A stretch of DNA of 64,000 bases, taken from Doryteuthis pealeii (taxonomy: Eukaryota; Mollusca; Cephalopoda; Myopsida; Loliginidae). The first letter of the stretch is position 1, and each line of letters opens with the position of its first letter. Below the pieces are notes generated by a model. It did not search any database, was not told where the DNA came from, and saw nothing but the letters and a program-made list of their open reading frames with translations. The stretch is from NCBI GenBank assembly GCA_023376005.1, contig CM042148.1:65019489-65083488 (forward strand). The letters run 5' to 3'. Shown here piece after piece: positions 1 to 10,564 of this stretch. Both the position numbers and the translations under genes were made by a program.

Positions 1-339
1 GGAGGCAGAACGACAGATCTCGGCTATCTGTTTAGTCGGGAGATGCTTGGCATCCATTTGGGATTGGCTATATTTGAAAATCAGTTGTATTTTGTCAAGT
101 CTGATATAGATCGAAATGGACAAATGTCAAATGTATAAATTGACTAAGATGTGAATGGCTAGCTTATCATTAATAGAGCGGGTGGCGGTCAGACATTAGT
201 TTATTTTTCCCGGGTGGGTTGGTTTGGAAACAGAGGTTCAGCTATTCCTGTGATTTGGAAACAGAGGCCCAGCTATTTCTGGGACTTGGGGATTATTTCT
301 AAGAAACTTATGGCCCGGTTTGGTTAAGAAAACTATGGG
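1..339. other. Unassigned AT-rich DNA
   Basis: No coding sequence is supported. Two near copies of a short phrase (TTGGAAACAGAGG) occur at about 224 and 248, a small local duplication. Nothing else is recognisable. Confidence 0.5.
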
Positions 340-575
340 GGTGCACTTAGCCTAACGGTTATCGTCGAAAATAGAATCGGCGACCTGAGTTCAAATCCAG
401 GACTCGGCTGTTTGGGAGTCACTTTCGTGCTAATTCCTTTGGGAATAGTATGAATCCATTTGTTCTCGGCCCAGCTATGATAAAATATTAGGACCAGCTT
501 GGTTATTTAGCCTTAGTTAGGCAACCATTCCAGGAGAAGAAAAAAGTCTGATTTCAAACTAGCTTTACTTTATTT
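340..575 (+). repeat. SINE-A copy (tRNA-derived), strongly diverged
   Basis: A tRNA-like head (340-402) keeps a B-box-like GAGTTCAAATCC. The body follows the order seen in the other SINE-A copies: a 'taata-cctttggga' block, an 'agctatg' block and an 'aggcaacca...aggagaag' block. Divergence is high, so this is an old copy. Confidence 0.65.
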
Positions 576-782
576 ATAAATTGATATTGTATCACATCCT
601 GACTGTATCGGGGAAGAATGGTAAACATTATGAAACTGTCTCTTTTCATTTTTAGATTAAAATAGTTTCGTTTCTAAACAGCTAAAATTCTTCCATTTTT
701 TTAAAAAATACACAGGGATATCTTGAATAGTGCAATAATTCTTTTCGGAGGATTTGTCCATTCTGTTTCTTATTCACCAAAA

Positions 783-862
783 ATGTCGACCTATGTACGA
801 GGCATAGCATAAAAGAATAGTTTCATGGCCACCAAAATGAGTCGACCTATACATGTATAAGG
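783..862 (+). repeat. Dispersed ~55-bp unit (GTCGACCTATACACGAGG type)
   Basis: Two degenerate tandem units contain 'gtcgacctat(g/a)' followed by 'acgaggcatagcat'. Related units recur at 1605-1680, 1900-2010, 3885-4010, 4060-4150 (inverted) and 8198-8302. It looks like a dispersed minisatellite or a fragment of a longer repeat. No function is inferred. Confidence 0.55.
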
Positions 863-1128
863 GGCAGGTTTAGTTCAGTCGGTAGAGTACTCGCCTCGGA
901 ATCCCAAGATTCTGAGTTCGATACCGGTCCCCGCAAACTCAGCGTATAAGTAGCACAGATTGTATAATCTGATATGTGCGGTAAAGTGGAGAGCTGACGG
1001 TATGTGTGACGCTCCGTCTCAGCAAAAGTACTCCCTCTGGTCAAGCGCTAGCGAAATGGGGATAGACTTCCTTGCTGTTCGGCTGATACCGGCAATAGGC
1101 CACTCTGCCAACTTTACTTTATACATGT
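863..1128 (+). repeat. SINE-B copy (tRNA-derived)
   Basis: The head resembles a tRNA: an A-box-like TTTAGTTCAGTCGGTAGAG and a B-box-like GAGTTCGATACC lie about 45 bases apart. The body has 'cgtataagtagcacagat', then 'gagctgacggta' and 'gggatagactt'. The same head and body recur at 62449-62705 (+), 45170-45395 (-) and 10775-10890 (-). The tRNA fold is degraded (weak T stem), so I call a SINE and not a tRNA gene. Family known: tRNA-derived SINEs are transcribed by RNA polymerase III from these internal boxes. Confidence 0.85.
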
Positions 1129-1415
1129 CAACTATCCTCAAGTTCACCATATCTTTATTATTGTGACACTGCGTTCTGTGTATGCGTGCTTATAGATGGC
1201 GCTGTTGTGTCACGTGATCGAAGTGTGAACCTGATCGCACTATTTTGCTTGCTGTATTTATAGTGTAAAGGTGGCTATTTCACTAGCACATAGTTATGCT
1301 TATCAAATCATCAACGATGAACTTGGCTTCCATTAAACAAAAGTGTGGATAATGTTTGAATCTCCCACGCACATGAATAGTTTTTTGGCCACCCCAAGGT
1401 GCCAATCCCTACATG

Positions 1416-1596
1416 AGGCGCTTACGGTGAAGTCACGCTGAAAACACCAGTTCCCGCTAGATCAACGAAGTTAAGCAGCGATGAGCTAGTTCAATACTTA
1501 GTTGGGTGACCACTTAAGCAACAGCAGATACTTGATTCGGCATTAAATGACCCGAAAGGGTTGATATGCCATAAAATAAAACAACCTATCTTCTAT
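1416..1596 (+). repeat. 5S rRNA-derived SINE (SINE3-type)
   Basis: Positions 1418-1525 read like a decayed 5S rRNA gene: a 'cttacgg' start, 'tcacgctgaa-acacc', the box-A region AAGTTAAGCAGCG (1468-1480), 'tacttagttgggtgacca' covering box C, in the correct order and spacing. Directly after it (1535-1586) comes a tail 'cggcattaaatgaccc...ggttgatatgcc' followed by an A-rich end. The same tail ends SINE-I and Rep-C elsewhere in the window. A 5S head plus a shared retroposon tail is the definition of a SINE3-type element. It is not a functional 5S gene: many conserved 5S positions differ. Confidence 0.82.
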
Positions 1597-1604
1597 ACAC
1601 AAAG

Positions 1605-1680
1605 AGTATCATGGTTTCTTGTCCACCAAAATGAGATGACCTATACACGAGGCATATCATACATGTATGAATACATCAAT
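1605..1680 (+). repeat. Dispersed ~55-bp unit
   Basis: Contains 'tggtttcttgtccaccaaaa' followed by 'tgacctatacacgaggcata', matching the unit at 783-862 more cleanly than that copy does. Confidence 0.55.
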
Positions 1681-1765
1681 CTCATCTTTATGTTCAATAA
1701 CTTCTTTGGTTCTCTGGCAAGGTCCAGGTAATTATCCCGCTTTTTACATTCATCAATTTTCATTG

Positions 1766-2028
1766 TCTCGTGCGCTATATTAGATGGCCAATTCTCTTAT
1801 TCTTGTTAACTAAAATTAGGTTTGGTCTTCTGGTCTCGATTGGATGATCCGCTTTTGTCTCAATGTCACAGTGTTTCATTTTCAGGGACTGATTCTGGTT
1901 TGTGCTTATCATAAATGGATGATTTATATTTCGAAAATTAAAGGCGATCAATACATGAGATATGTCAGGAAAAAAAGTTTTCCTGGTTCTAAATCGAAAG
2001 ACTACCTATGCATATGGCATATGTAAAT
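1766..2028 (+). repeat. Left direct repeat flanking the CTAT satellite
   Basis: This ~260-bp block shares the whole order of short phrases with 3762-4023: 'gcgctatatta', 'ccaattctcttatt', 'taggtttg', 'cttctggtctcg', 'gtgtttcatttt', 'gattctggtttgt', 'aaatcgaaagac' and 'tatgcatatggcata'. The two lie in the same orientation on either side of the satellite. Whether they are termini of one element or the edges of a tandem duplication cannot be settled here. Confidence 0.8.
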
Positions 2029-2029
2029 T

Positions 2030-2129
2030 AATATCTATCAGCCTATTGCTATCTATTTATTTATCTCAGTCTATTCCTATCTCTCTATCTATCTATCTAT
2101 CTCAGACTATTCCTATCTATCTATCTATC

Positions 2130-2160
<31 letters not shown>

Positions 2161-2256
2161 CCATCTCAGCCTATTCCTATCTATCTATCTCAGCCTATTC
2201 ATATCTATCTATCAATATATCTATCTATATATCTATCTATCTATCTCAGACTATTC

Positions 2257-2290
<34 letters not shown>

Positions 2291-2993
2291 CAGACTATTC
2301 CTATCTATCTATCTATCTATCTCAGCATATTTATATATATATATATCTCAGCCTATTCATATCGATCTAGCTAGCTAGCTATCTCAACCTATTCCTATCT
2401 ATCTATCTCAACCTATTCACATCTATCTATCTATTTATCTATCTATCTCAGACTATTTCTATCTATCTATCACAGCCTATTTCTATCTATCTATCTCTCT
2501 GTCTATCTCAGCCTATTCCTATCTATCTCTCTATCTATCTATCTCAGACTATTCCTATCTATCTATCTATCTATCTATCCATCCATCTCAGCCTATTCCT
2601 ATCTATCTATCTCAGCCTATTCATATCTATCTCAGCCTATTCATATCTATCTATCTACCTATCTATCTATCTATCTCAGACTATTAATATCTATCTATCT
2701 ATCTCAGACTATTCCTATCTATCTATCTATCTATCTATCTCAGCATATTTCTATATATATATCTCAGCCTATTCATATCGATCTAGCTAGCTAGCTACCT
2801 CAGCCTATTCCTATCTATCTATCTCAACCTATACACATCTATCTATCTATTTATCTATCTATCTCAGACTATTTCTATCTATCACAGTCTATTTCTATCT
2901 ATCTATCTCTCTGTCTATCTCAGCCTATTCCTATCTATCTATATATCTATTTATCTCGGACTATTCCTATATATCTATCTCAGCCTATTCCTC

Positions 2994-3036
<43 letters not shown>

Positions 3037-3267
3037 CAGCCTATTCCTATCTATCTATCTATCTATCTCAGCATATTTCTATATATATATATCTCAGCCT
3101 ATTCATATCGATCTAGCTAGCTAGCTATCTCAGCCTATTCCTATCTATCTATCTCAACCTATTCACATCTATCTATCTATTTATCTATCTATCTCAGACT
3201 ATTTCTATCTATCTATCACAGCCTATTCCTATCTATCTATCTATCTATCTATCTATCTCAGCCTATT

Positions 3268-3327
<60 letters not shown>

Positions 3328-3755
3328 TATTCATATCGATCTAGCTATCTATCTATCTCAGCCTATTTCTATCTATCTATCTCAGCCTATTCCTATATAT
3401 ATATATATCTCAGCCTGTTCATATCTAGCTAGCTAGCTAGCTATCTCAGCCTAATCCTATCTATCTATCTATCTATCTATCTATCTCAGCCTATTCCTAT
3501 CTATCTATCTATCTCAGCCTATTCCTATCTATCTATGACAGCCTATTCCTATCTATCTATCTATCTCAGCCTATTCCTATATATATATATTTCAGTCTAT
3601 TCATATCTATCTAGCTATCTATTTATCTCAGCCTAATCCTATCTATCTATCTATATATATATATCAGCCTATTCCTATCAATCTATCTCAGCCTATTCAT
3701 ATCTATCTATCTAGCTATCTCAACCTATTCCTTTATATCTATTCATACCAGCCTA
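2030..3755 (+). repeat. CTAT-based satellite with higher-order structure
   Basis: A 1.7-kb array of (CTAT)n interrupted by 'ctcagcctattc' or 'ctcagactattc' every 20-60 bases. Superimposed is a larger block containing 'catatcgatctagctagcta' that recurs at about 2355, 2773, 3103 and, changed, 3333, giving steps of about 416, 330 and 230 bases. The open frame here is a by-product of the CTAT repeat and not a gene. Confidence 0.93.
3268..3325. repeat. (AT)n microsatellite inside the CTAT satellite
   Basis: About 28 uninterrupted AT dinucleotides. It replaces the CTAT phase of the satellite at this point. Confidence 0.97.
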
Positions 3756-3761
3756 TTACCT

Positions 3762-4023
3762 GGTGCGCTATACTAGTTGACCAATTCTCTTATTTTAGTT
3801 GATTAAAACTAGGTTTGCTCTTCTGGTCTCGCCTGTATCTCAATGTCCCGGTGTTTCATTTTTAAGGACCGATTCTGGTTTGTACTTCCACACGAGGTGT
3901 ATCATGAATGGGTGATTTATTCGTCGAAAATGAAAGGCGACCTATACACGAGACATATCAGGAACGAATGTTTTCTTGGCTCTAAATCGAAAGACGACCT
4001 ATGCATATGGCATATATAAATTC
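3762..4023 (+). repeat. Right direct repeat flanking the CTAT satellite
   Basis: Same-strand counterpart of 1766-2028. It carries a slightly longer middle with an extra dispersed 55-bp unit ('cacgaggtgtatcatgaatg'). Confidence 0.8.
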
Positions 4024-4720
4024 ATATTGGTCTTGTATAATATGTCAACTGTTGATTTTCAGCCAGGAAATCACTCATTTCTGATAAGCCACGTGTATTG
4101 GTCGATTTTTGATTTCCGACCAAGAAATCAATCATTCATACCCCGTGTAAAGCAATCTATAGGCGAGATCTGTTTATATCGGAGTAAATTAGCTTATCTA
4201 GCTTTTCTTTGAAATTATGTCAATTTTATGTACTAGCAAAAATATGCGCGCTCCGCCGGGTGCAAGTATTAAAGTTTTAATGTACTGGAATATTATATCA
4301 AATTAGAAAGACTAACGAAACTAAATAAGAACACATATAAAAAAAGATTACGATTATTTTAATTTTATTATAATTGATTTCTAAATAAAATTATACATAG
4401 AATTAATAACGCCAAGTGATTATTTATTAAACCGCGTTTTGTTAAAACCAGTATGCAAATTATATATACCATGTACTATGTAAACAATTATGTCTTAGTG
4501 ATTTAACATACATTGCAGGATATTAAATTCATTAATAACGTGGGCTGTTTTGAGAAAAATCTAACTCAGCTTGACTTTAATAGACATCGATAATAAATAA
4601 AAGGTTTATTAAGATTAAATAATGGTTATCAATTAATCATTGAGACTATAATGTAAAAAACTAAGGGAATTGTGTTGTCGATGGTCGGTTACAACCAGAC
4701 TGTCTCAAAATGTATATTAT
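4024..4720. other. AT-rich DNA without recognisable genes
   Basis: Positions 4060-4150 hold an inverted copy of the dispersed 55-bp unit ('gatttccgaccaagaaatca'). The rest is AT-rich, with no reading frame or structure that I can support. Confidence 0.5.
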
Positions 4721-4721
4721 A

Positions 4722-5010
4722 TATATTTACTAATCCCTCCACACGAGCAGGATGCGACACAACGTCAATTTCTTAAGCGGAGTTTAACAGGTTTTAATTC
4801 AGAGTTTTCCTTCTCTTAGACTGGTTACCTAGCCAGGGTTAAAGACCACAGTCTGCCTTGCTATTTACTCATAGCTGGAGAGAGAATTGGACCCATACCT
4901 TTCCCAAGGGTATTAGCGCCATTGAAATGCCAACAGCTTCATCCAGGAATTGAACTCGGGATGACCAGTCCATTTCCTACGACTCTAATCATTAGACCAC
5001 GCGCCTCTAT
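4722..5010 (-). repeat. SINE-A copy, near full length
   Basis: Read on the minus strand, the tRNA-like head starts near 5010 (about 'aggcgcgtggtctaatgatt') with a B-box-like GAGTTCAATTCC. The body carries the family phrases 'taatacccttgggaaagg', 'ctccagctatga' and 'aggtaaccagtct'. It ends in 'gaaattgacgttgtgtcgca', 'ctcgtgtgga' and a TA-rich tail. Confidence 0.88.
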
Positions 5011-5572
5011 TATAATTAGACTTGCTCTAGTTGAAAATGGGCAAATGAATTCTTTCTATTTCTTCCGATATCAATGACTCTTTCTTATTTGGAGCTTAGA
5101 ACAATAGGTAATATTGTAGCAATAGGTACAATAGAAGGTAATGCTACGGAGAGGGGGCGGTATCCCCAGTAACAAGCAAGTAGAAGATAAATAATCCCCA
5201 AACCAAACAACGGCAACTGGCAGTGAAGAAGTCAACATAATTAGTCATGCAACAGATTGCCGGTGCTGCGACCTTGGATCGGAATTCTGTACTACTATCT
5301 ACTAGTTTTGGATGCCTGTCATTCTAAGAACACGATTGACGTGTTGCAGGTAGGATTATATTAAAACCAGTATGCGTCAAAACAAGCACCTTATATCATA
5401 GGGCAAGGTGTGACATGTGACATATGCGATCAACACGTGACCTTCAATATAAATAATCCTTTAATAAATATGAACAAACACAAGGAGTGTCTCTCAATCC
5501 TCACTCACCTGACAAGAAGCCAATGGAAGGTAAGTACTCATACTTTCTCTGACAATATCAAATCGATTAATT
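5011..5572. other. Unassigned DNA
   Basis: Contains a small direct duplication 'aataggtaatattgtagc / aataggtacaatagaaggtaat' near 5103-5140. No gene or known repeat is recognised. Confidence 0.45.
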
Positions 5573-5945
5573 GGCAATACCATGTCAAATCACCCAGAAA
5601 AAAGTAAAATTGTCACCCACCCACTTCAAAATTTCTGAAATTTTAACAGGCATGGATAGCAATTTTGTAATCCCCGGGGCCAAAATGCTTTTATAAAACA
5701 ATTTTTAGGAGTAGGGAAGCTCTAGTACACTATTTTACAGACAAAAATAGATTACAAAAAATCGCCATTTTGGCCCCCCCCCAAAAAAAAAAGGCGGAGA
5801 GCTAAAAATCAACATAAATTCGCCAATTTTTTTAAAATTGGAAGCTCAAATTTTGGAGATTGTCTAACTTTAAGACAATCCACACCTGTACAAAATTTCC
5901 GAAAAATTGAAGGGGGTGGGTGACATGGCCTGGATGATCTGACAC
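5573..5945. mobile_element. Inverted-repeat element, family E (MITE-like)
   Basis: The left end reads 'tgtcaaatcacccag' then 'aaaattgtcacccaccca'. The right end reads 'gggtgggtgacatggcc' then 'tggatgatctgacacgg', which is the left end inverted with changes. A second copy lies at 35491-35888 with the same ends and a colinear interior (shared 'gtagggaagctctag' and 'acagacaaaaatagattacaaa'). No transposase is present, so the element would be non-autonomous. The superfamily cannot be named from this. Confidence 0.75.
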
Positions 5946-6041
5946 GGAATTATCCTAATACATTATTCGTCTGAATGTTATAGATGAGGCTTGATAATGT
6001 GTAATATTTAGAATTTTCAGTCTGTTGTCTTCATCTAATTT

Positions 6042-6046
<5 letters not shown>

Positions 6047-6095
<49 letters not shown>
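6047..6095. repeat. (TA)n microsatellite
   Basis: Pure TA tract, followed after about 70 bases by a second one. Confidence 0.97.
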
Positions 6096-6099
<4 letters not shown>

Positions 6100-6159
6100 C
6101 CATTTTTTTAATACTCAGTAATATCTTTAATAGTGCAATAATTCTTTTCGAAAGTATTA

Positions 6160-6174
6160 AATAATATATATATA

Positions 6175-6250
<76 letters not shown>
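6160..6250. repeat. (TA)n microsatellite
   Basis: About 90 bases of TA with one interruption near 6175. Confidence 0.97.
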
Positions 6251-6251
<1 letters not shown>

Positions 6252-6816
6252 TTTAAGTAGATGTGCCCTCCGACCTTATTCATGTGATTTTTGTCAAACT
6301 AGGGAACATTCTCGTCGAACTAGGGACTCTTCTTGTCGTATACATGACCTAACCACCTGATATATTCAACGATTATAAGAGTTGTATTAATACAGTTCTA
6401 AGTGACAATCACCTGTAGGTTGCAGGTTCAATTCTAACCACCGGCAATAATAACATAGATTACTTAACATAGCTTATGATTAATGGAATGAGAACAATCT
6501 ACCCCAATGGATTAAGGAAAGGTTCGACCTGAAGTTCCGGAAAAACATTTAATTACGACATGAAGCTCCCAAGCTTGACCAGAAGGTTCTCAAGTTAGAC
6601 TAGAAGCACCTGAAGAAGGTCGGAAAAGCACATCGGTCAAAACATTGGGTTAATACATATTTACCAACCACACGAGTAAGATGTGATACAAGACCATTTC
6701 TTAGGCGGAATGAAAACTAAAATCCTGATACCCCACACTTGTGACATAATTCTTATTCAAAAAGCGAACTCCTATTCACTTGGGGGAAGACTAAAATACA
6801 TGATTACACATGCATA

Positions 6817-7107
6817 TATATATATTTACCAACCCCTCCACACAAGCAGGATGCGACACAAAATAAATTTCTTAAGCGGAGTTTAACAAGTTTTAATTCA
6901 GAGTTTTCTTTCTCCTAGACTGGTTACCTAGTTAACAAATTCAGTCTGCCCTGCTATTTACCCGTAGCTGGAGGGAGAATTGGATTCATACCTTTCCCAA
7001 GGGTATTAACGCCATGTGAAATGCTAACAGCTTTGTCTAGGAATTGAACTCGGAGTTGATGAGTCCATTTCCTACGATTCTAACCATTAGACCACGCGCC
7101 TCCATAT
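6817..7107 (-). repeat. SINE-A copy, full length
   Basis: On the minus strand the head begins at about 7107 ('ggaggcgcgtggtctaatgg') and the tail ends in (TA)n at 6817-6830. It is very similar to 4722-5010 and 46880-47178. Its 3' end abutting a TA run suggests that the SINE-A tail is a seed for TA microsatellites. Confidence 0.9.
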
Positions 7108-7164
7108 TACACATGCATATACACACATAGAAATAGCATAATCTTTACAGATCACTGTCGTCCC

Positions 7165-7425
7165 TTACCATCCTATAACCCCACCACCAGAACGTTTCAT
7201 CTCATGGGCCCTCAAATGACTCCACAAACCCGCTGCAGATCCACACAGTTTGATGCAAATATGACATACAAAAGATGTCCTTCCCATTGGATGATAATTT
7301 TTGATGCTTATGCACCACCATAGTCTTTTAAGATCAGCAGCCGACTTACAGACTTTTTTACAGATTGCACAAGACAGATTGTTTGTTCCTGAATTGTGCA
7401 TATACATACACACATATATTTTTAT
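7165..7425 (-). pseudogene. LINE remnant with C2H2-like zinc-finger motifs
   Basis: The minus-strand frame carries two finger-like units: C-x2-C...'CKSAADL' and C-x2-C...'CGSAAGLWSHLRAH'. Paired C2H2 units ending in a 'GL-x-SHLRAH' type helix commonly sit at the C-terminus of non-LTR retrotransposon proteins in invertebrates. Only about 75 residues resemble that tail; upstream the frame runs into CA/TA microsatellite. The first unit lacks clear histidines. I see no neighbouring RT, so this is a short 5'-truncated fragment. A host zinc-finger exon is possible but less likely. Confidence 0.5.
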
Positions 7426-7607
7426 ATATGCACACTGTATATGTACCATGTGTATTAACACACATACACAGACACACACGGACACTCTTATATTCACACA
7501 GATGAGCAGTACAAAGAGCTGATTCTTTAAATTACCCCTTACTGCTCCCTGTGGGAGGTACTAAATAATTCATTTTCATCTTTGAAATTAATTAATTCCA
7601 GGAATGT

Positions 7608-7765
7608 ATTTACCTACCCCTCCGCCACGAGCAGAATATGACAAAAGATGATTTTTAAGCAGAGTTTAACAGGTTCGAATTCAGCTTTCCTTCTAGACAA
7701 TTTGCAACACAACTTTTAAAGAGCCCACTCGGCTCTACTATTTACCCGTTGCTGGAAGGAGACCA
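7608..7765 (-). repeat. SINE-A fragment (3' half)
   Basis: Matches the tail and middle of SINE-A on the minus strand, from 'tatttacctacccctccgcc' to 'ttgctggaaggaga', then stops. The tRNA-like head is missing. Confidence 0.75.
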
Positions 7766-7884
7766 GTTTGATATATAGTTTTCTTGTCCGTTCTGTTAAA
7801 ATTCGCTTAATAGTATCTCCATATCGTGTGTCAGATTCATAGTTTCTTATTTAACAAGAATGTCGACGTATAAGCCTTAGATTA

Positions 7885-8195
7885 GTTGGTTGGTTGGATT
7901 TTACGGCATGTAAAGCCTTTTGGGATTATTTGATACCGAAGACATTTTGTTTTATTAATTCTTGAAGGTATTGAAAATTCATTCTTTTAAACTCAATTTT
8001 TAGAACTTCTTTTAAAAAAAATTATTTTTGCAATTTAAGTCATAGTTGGGACCCTAATAAGAAACAACCACTCCGGGACAGGGTGGACCTGGAAGTAATG
8101 GCGATGAAGAGGTAATCCTCACACCCCAGATCCCCAAACTTCACCATTAGATGCAGCTTAACGTCATATCCAGAACACGTACCAACCATAACATA
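7885..8195 (-). repeat. Rep-C copy (retroposon with shared tail)
   Basis: On the plus strand it opens with 'ttggttggttgg' and 'tttacggcatg', continues with 'taccgaagacattttg' and 'gggaccctaa', then 'ccactccggg' and 'caccattagatg'. Better copies are at 25370-25957, 32673-33225 and 60598-61262. The retroposon sense is probably the minus strand, because that puts a CAAA/CCAA-rich run at the 3' end. Confidence 0.7.
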
Positions 8196-8197
8196 AA

Positions 8198-8302
8198 AGA
8201 ATGACTTCTTATCCTCCAAAAAGAAAAAGAATCGACCAATACACGAATAATTATTTCTTGTCCATCAAAATAGAATTGACCCGTACACAAGGCATATCAT
8301 AC
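8198..8302 (+). repeat. Dispersed ~55-bp unit, two copies
   Basis: Two tandem degenerate units, 'gaatgacttcttatcctcca...tcgaccaatacacgaa' and 'ttatttcttgtccatcaaaa...ttgacccgtacacaaggcat'. Confidence 0.6.
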
Positions 8303-8327
8303 AAAGTATTGGGCTATGTGAATTTAC

Positions 8328-8615
8328 GATTTTAGTGGTCATCCTTTAGGCTTCAAACAAGAACGCTTGTCCAGCGGAGATCCTTTGTGTTAAGCAGAGC
8401 GCGATCCTTAGTAAAGAATCCTTTGGTTGTTCCTTGGTGCTCCTCAGTCTTGCAGGTCCTTCGTCAATAATTGCAAATGGAGCGTCTCTCAGTAAAAGCG
8501 ATTAAGTAGTTAACCAGCCACGTATTCAGGTTTGTTGAATGGCTGAGTTTTAAACCATGTGACCTTGCTTAGTCTATAAATTTTAGTGATGTAGCACACC
8601 TTATATCACCAAAAT
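8328..8615 (-). repeat. Rep-D copy, minus strand, single internal unit
   Basis: Reverse complement of the Rep-D copies at 34015-34315 and 57410-58325. Shared phrases (plus-strand reading) include 'gtggtcatcctttaggcttc', 'ctttggttgttccttggtg' and 'gtgaccttgcttagtctata'. In this copy the motif 'aaggaacaaccaaaggat' (complement) occurs once, whereas at 57.6 kb it is expanded into a minisatellite. Confidence 0.8.
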
Positions 8616-8617
8616 AT

Positions 8618-8702
8618 TCCAACACAACCGGCCTTGTCCAGGATTTGAACTCGTTTCGCCGTGTCCATTTCCTACGACGAAAATCATATTACGTTGGTTA
8701 AT
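8618..8702 (-). repeat. SINE-A head fragment
   Basis: Read on the minus strand, a B-box-like 'gagttcaaatcctgga' and 'aggaaatggacac' match the SINE-A head only. Confidence 0.6.
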
Positions 8703-9099
8703 GTGGCGTTGTGGTATATTTTCACGGTACCAAAATGATATAAGTAACGTTGTCCTTTTTTTCGAGCGCTACTATGATAACGGTAAGGTGGCGGCGGCGT
8801 ATATATTATATAGCGGGTCTCGTCCACGTGCCTCCAAATTCACAGTGCTAAAATGGTGTTGATAGAAATTACAACACGAGAAATATGTAGTCACAACTGC
8901 TCCTTTATTATCGTGCTCGCCTAGTGGGCTCGTACCAGAGAGGAGGAAAGGCAGAGGGAAAGAGAGAGAGAGAAAATGTTAAACTACTTGATTATCGTGA
9001 CCCCACACTAGCCACTAGAGGCCCTATCCGTACCCTACGACGGCGTCAGGCAAAAAGAGACCGATCCCTTTCTTCATTGTTGCACGACACCACGTGACC

Positions 9100-9168
9100 T
9101 CCGGTTCCGGTCAACACCCGACTTCCGCTTGCGGTCAACACCCGACTTCCGATTGACACCCAATTCTC
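9100..9168. repeat. Short GC-richer tandem repeat
   Basis: A unit 'ggtcaacacccgacttccg' occurs twice in full and once in part (9110-9160). It sits in a GC-richer stretch (8990-9210) that carries no clear frame. Confidence 0.75.
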
Positions 9169-9415
9169 CGTTCGGGGTCACGCTACGGTCAAACCATCGT
9201 TCATCCTGTTTTGGGTCATCACTATTTTTTTAAACCTTTATTATTTCTTCCTCCTCCTTCCATTAGTAGTCCTAGCTCACAAAAGTCAGGAATATACCCA
9301 TCTTGCAACAGTTAATAGCTTTGACTCTTTCATATGTATATAACTTTAACCCAACCAAATCAGCAGATCATAAAGAGATTTTTATTTGAGCAGTACATTT
9401 AAAATGATCTCATAT

Positions 9416-9595
9416 GTATTTACCAAAGCCTCCGCCACGAGCAGGATTTGACACAAGGTTAATCTTTTAAGCTGTGTTTAACAGGTTTGAATTCAGAGCT
9501 TTCTTTCACCTAACCAAAGTTAAAGAGTCCAGTCTGCCCTACCATTTGCTCATAGTTGGATTAATACCTTTCCCAAGGGTATTAGCACTATGTGT
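9416..9595 (-). repeat. SINE-A fragment (tail and body)
   Basis: The minus-strand tail 'ctcgtggcggaggctttggt' and the 'ttcccaagggtattagcact' block are both present. The tRNA head is missing. Confidence 0.75.
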
Positions 9596-9599
9596 GAGA

Positions 9600-10384
9600 A
9601 AAGGTACAACGTATGTTGACAATTTGTTTGCAACAGACAATAAACTGAAATTTTTTGTCACTTCAATCCTGCCTCGTTACTCCAATTGTTAACCTTAGTA
9701 AAAAAAAAATACAAGTCTAAACGTGATTCTCGCCTCGCCAGTTCACTCGATTTATCGACTCTGCAGTCCACTAGAAAACCAAGTCCGATCGTCAATTTCT
9801 CACGCCGCTAGTTCATTCGTTAATCCTATGAACTTTCTGTAAAGTAGCTGTTCGGACAATCCCGATTCCTCCTTTTATTGAGATTTTGATCTGCCGAAAC
9901 TTGAATATGTTACAAATTCTGTCTTGCCCGATAAGAAACCGGTGTCTTATAAATTTGAACTCCAAGAACAGCAATATTTCTTACTCTGTCGGCATCCTGC
10001 ATGCGAGACACGTTCGTACCCGCTTGGAGCTCCGAGGTAAGTTATTTTTCTCGCTACGATGTGAAATGCAAACAGCATCGTTCAGGATTCGAACTTGTTT
10101 CGCAGATTAAATGGGTTAATAGCTGTTCTTGTTATACATAAAAGAAAAAAATGATTAACAATATTACTGACGTAGAGTTCGGACTTAGTAATTATCTAAT
10201 TAATTTCTTATTCTTGTTCATTAATTCCATTTATTTTCTTTCTAAACAAATCGATGCAATTGTTTCTAACTTAATTGCTTTATTGGCCAATAACTTTTTG
10301 TTTCGTCACTTGATACGCATACTGATTTATTTTTGGTGCTATTCGCAGAATTCCGTCCCAGCCTCCTGCCTTAAAAAACGCTAG
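9600..10384. other. Unassigned DNA with possible SINE scraps
   Basis: At 10050-10110 'gaaatgcaaacagcatcg' and 'aggattcgaactt' resemble a minus-strand SINE-A head. Otherwise I recognise nothing; the short open frames show no domain. Confidence 0.4.
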
Positions 10385-10564
10385 GCGGTAATACTGAAAA
10401 AAAAACAACCCTCCCCAAATAAAATGAAAATACATAAAAAAATGTTTTGATTTTTTATTTGTAATTGATTGTCGAAAAAAAAAATAAATGAAAATACCGA
10501 AAAAAATAAATTTTTTTAGCGGATTGAAGGCGATTTTATCGACAAAATATTTTTTTGTGGTTTG

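Noticed and set aside
1418..1525. Functional 5S rRNA gene
   Set aside because: Too many changes at conserved 5S positions, and it is fused directly to a retroposon tail.
1962..2378. 138-codon open frame rich in Ser-Ile-Tyr-Leu
   Set aside because: Translation of the CTAT satellite.
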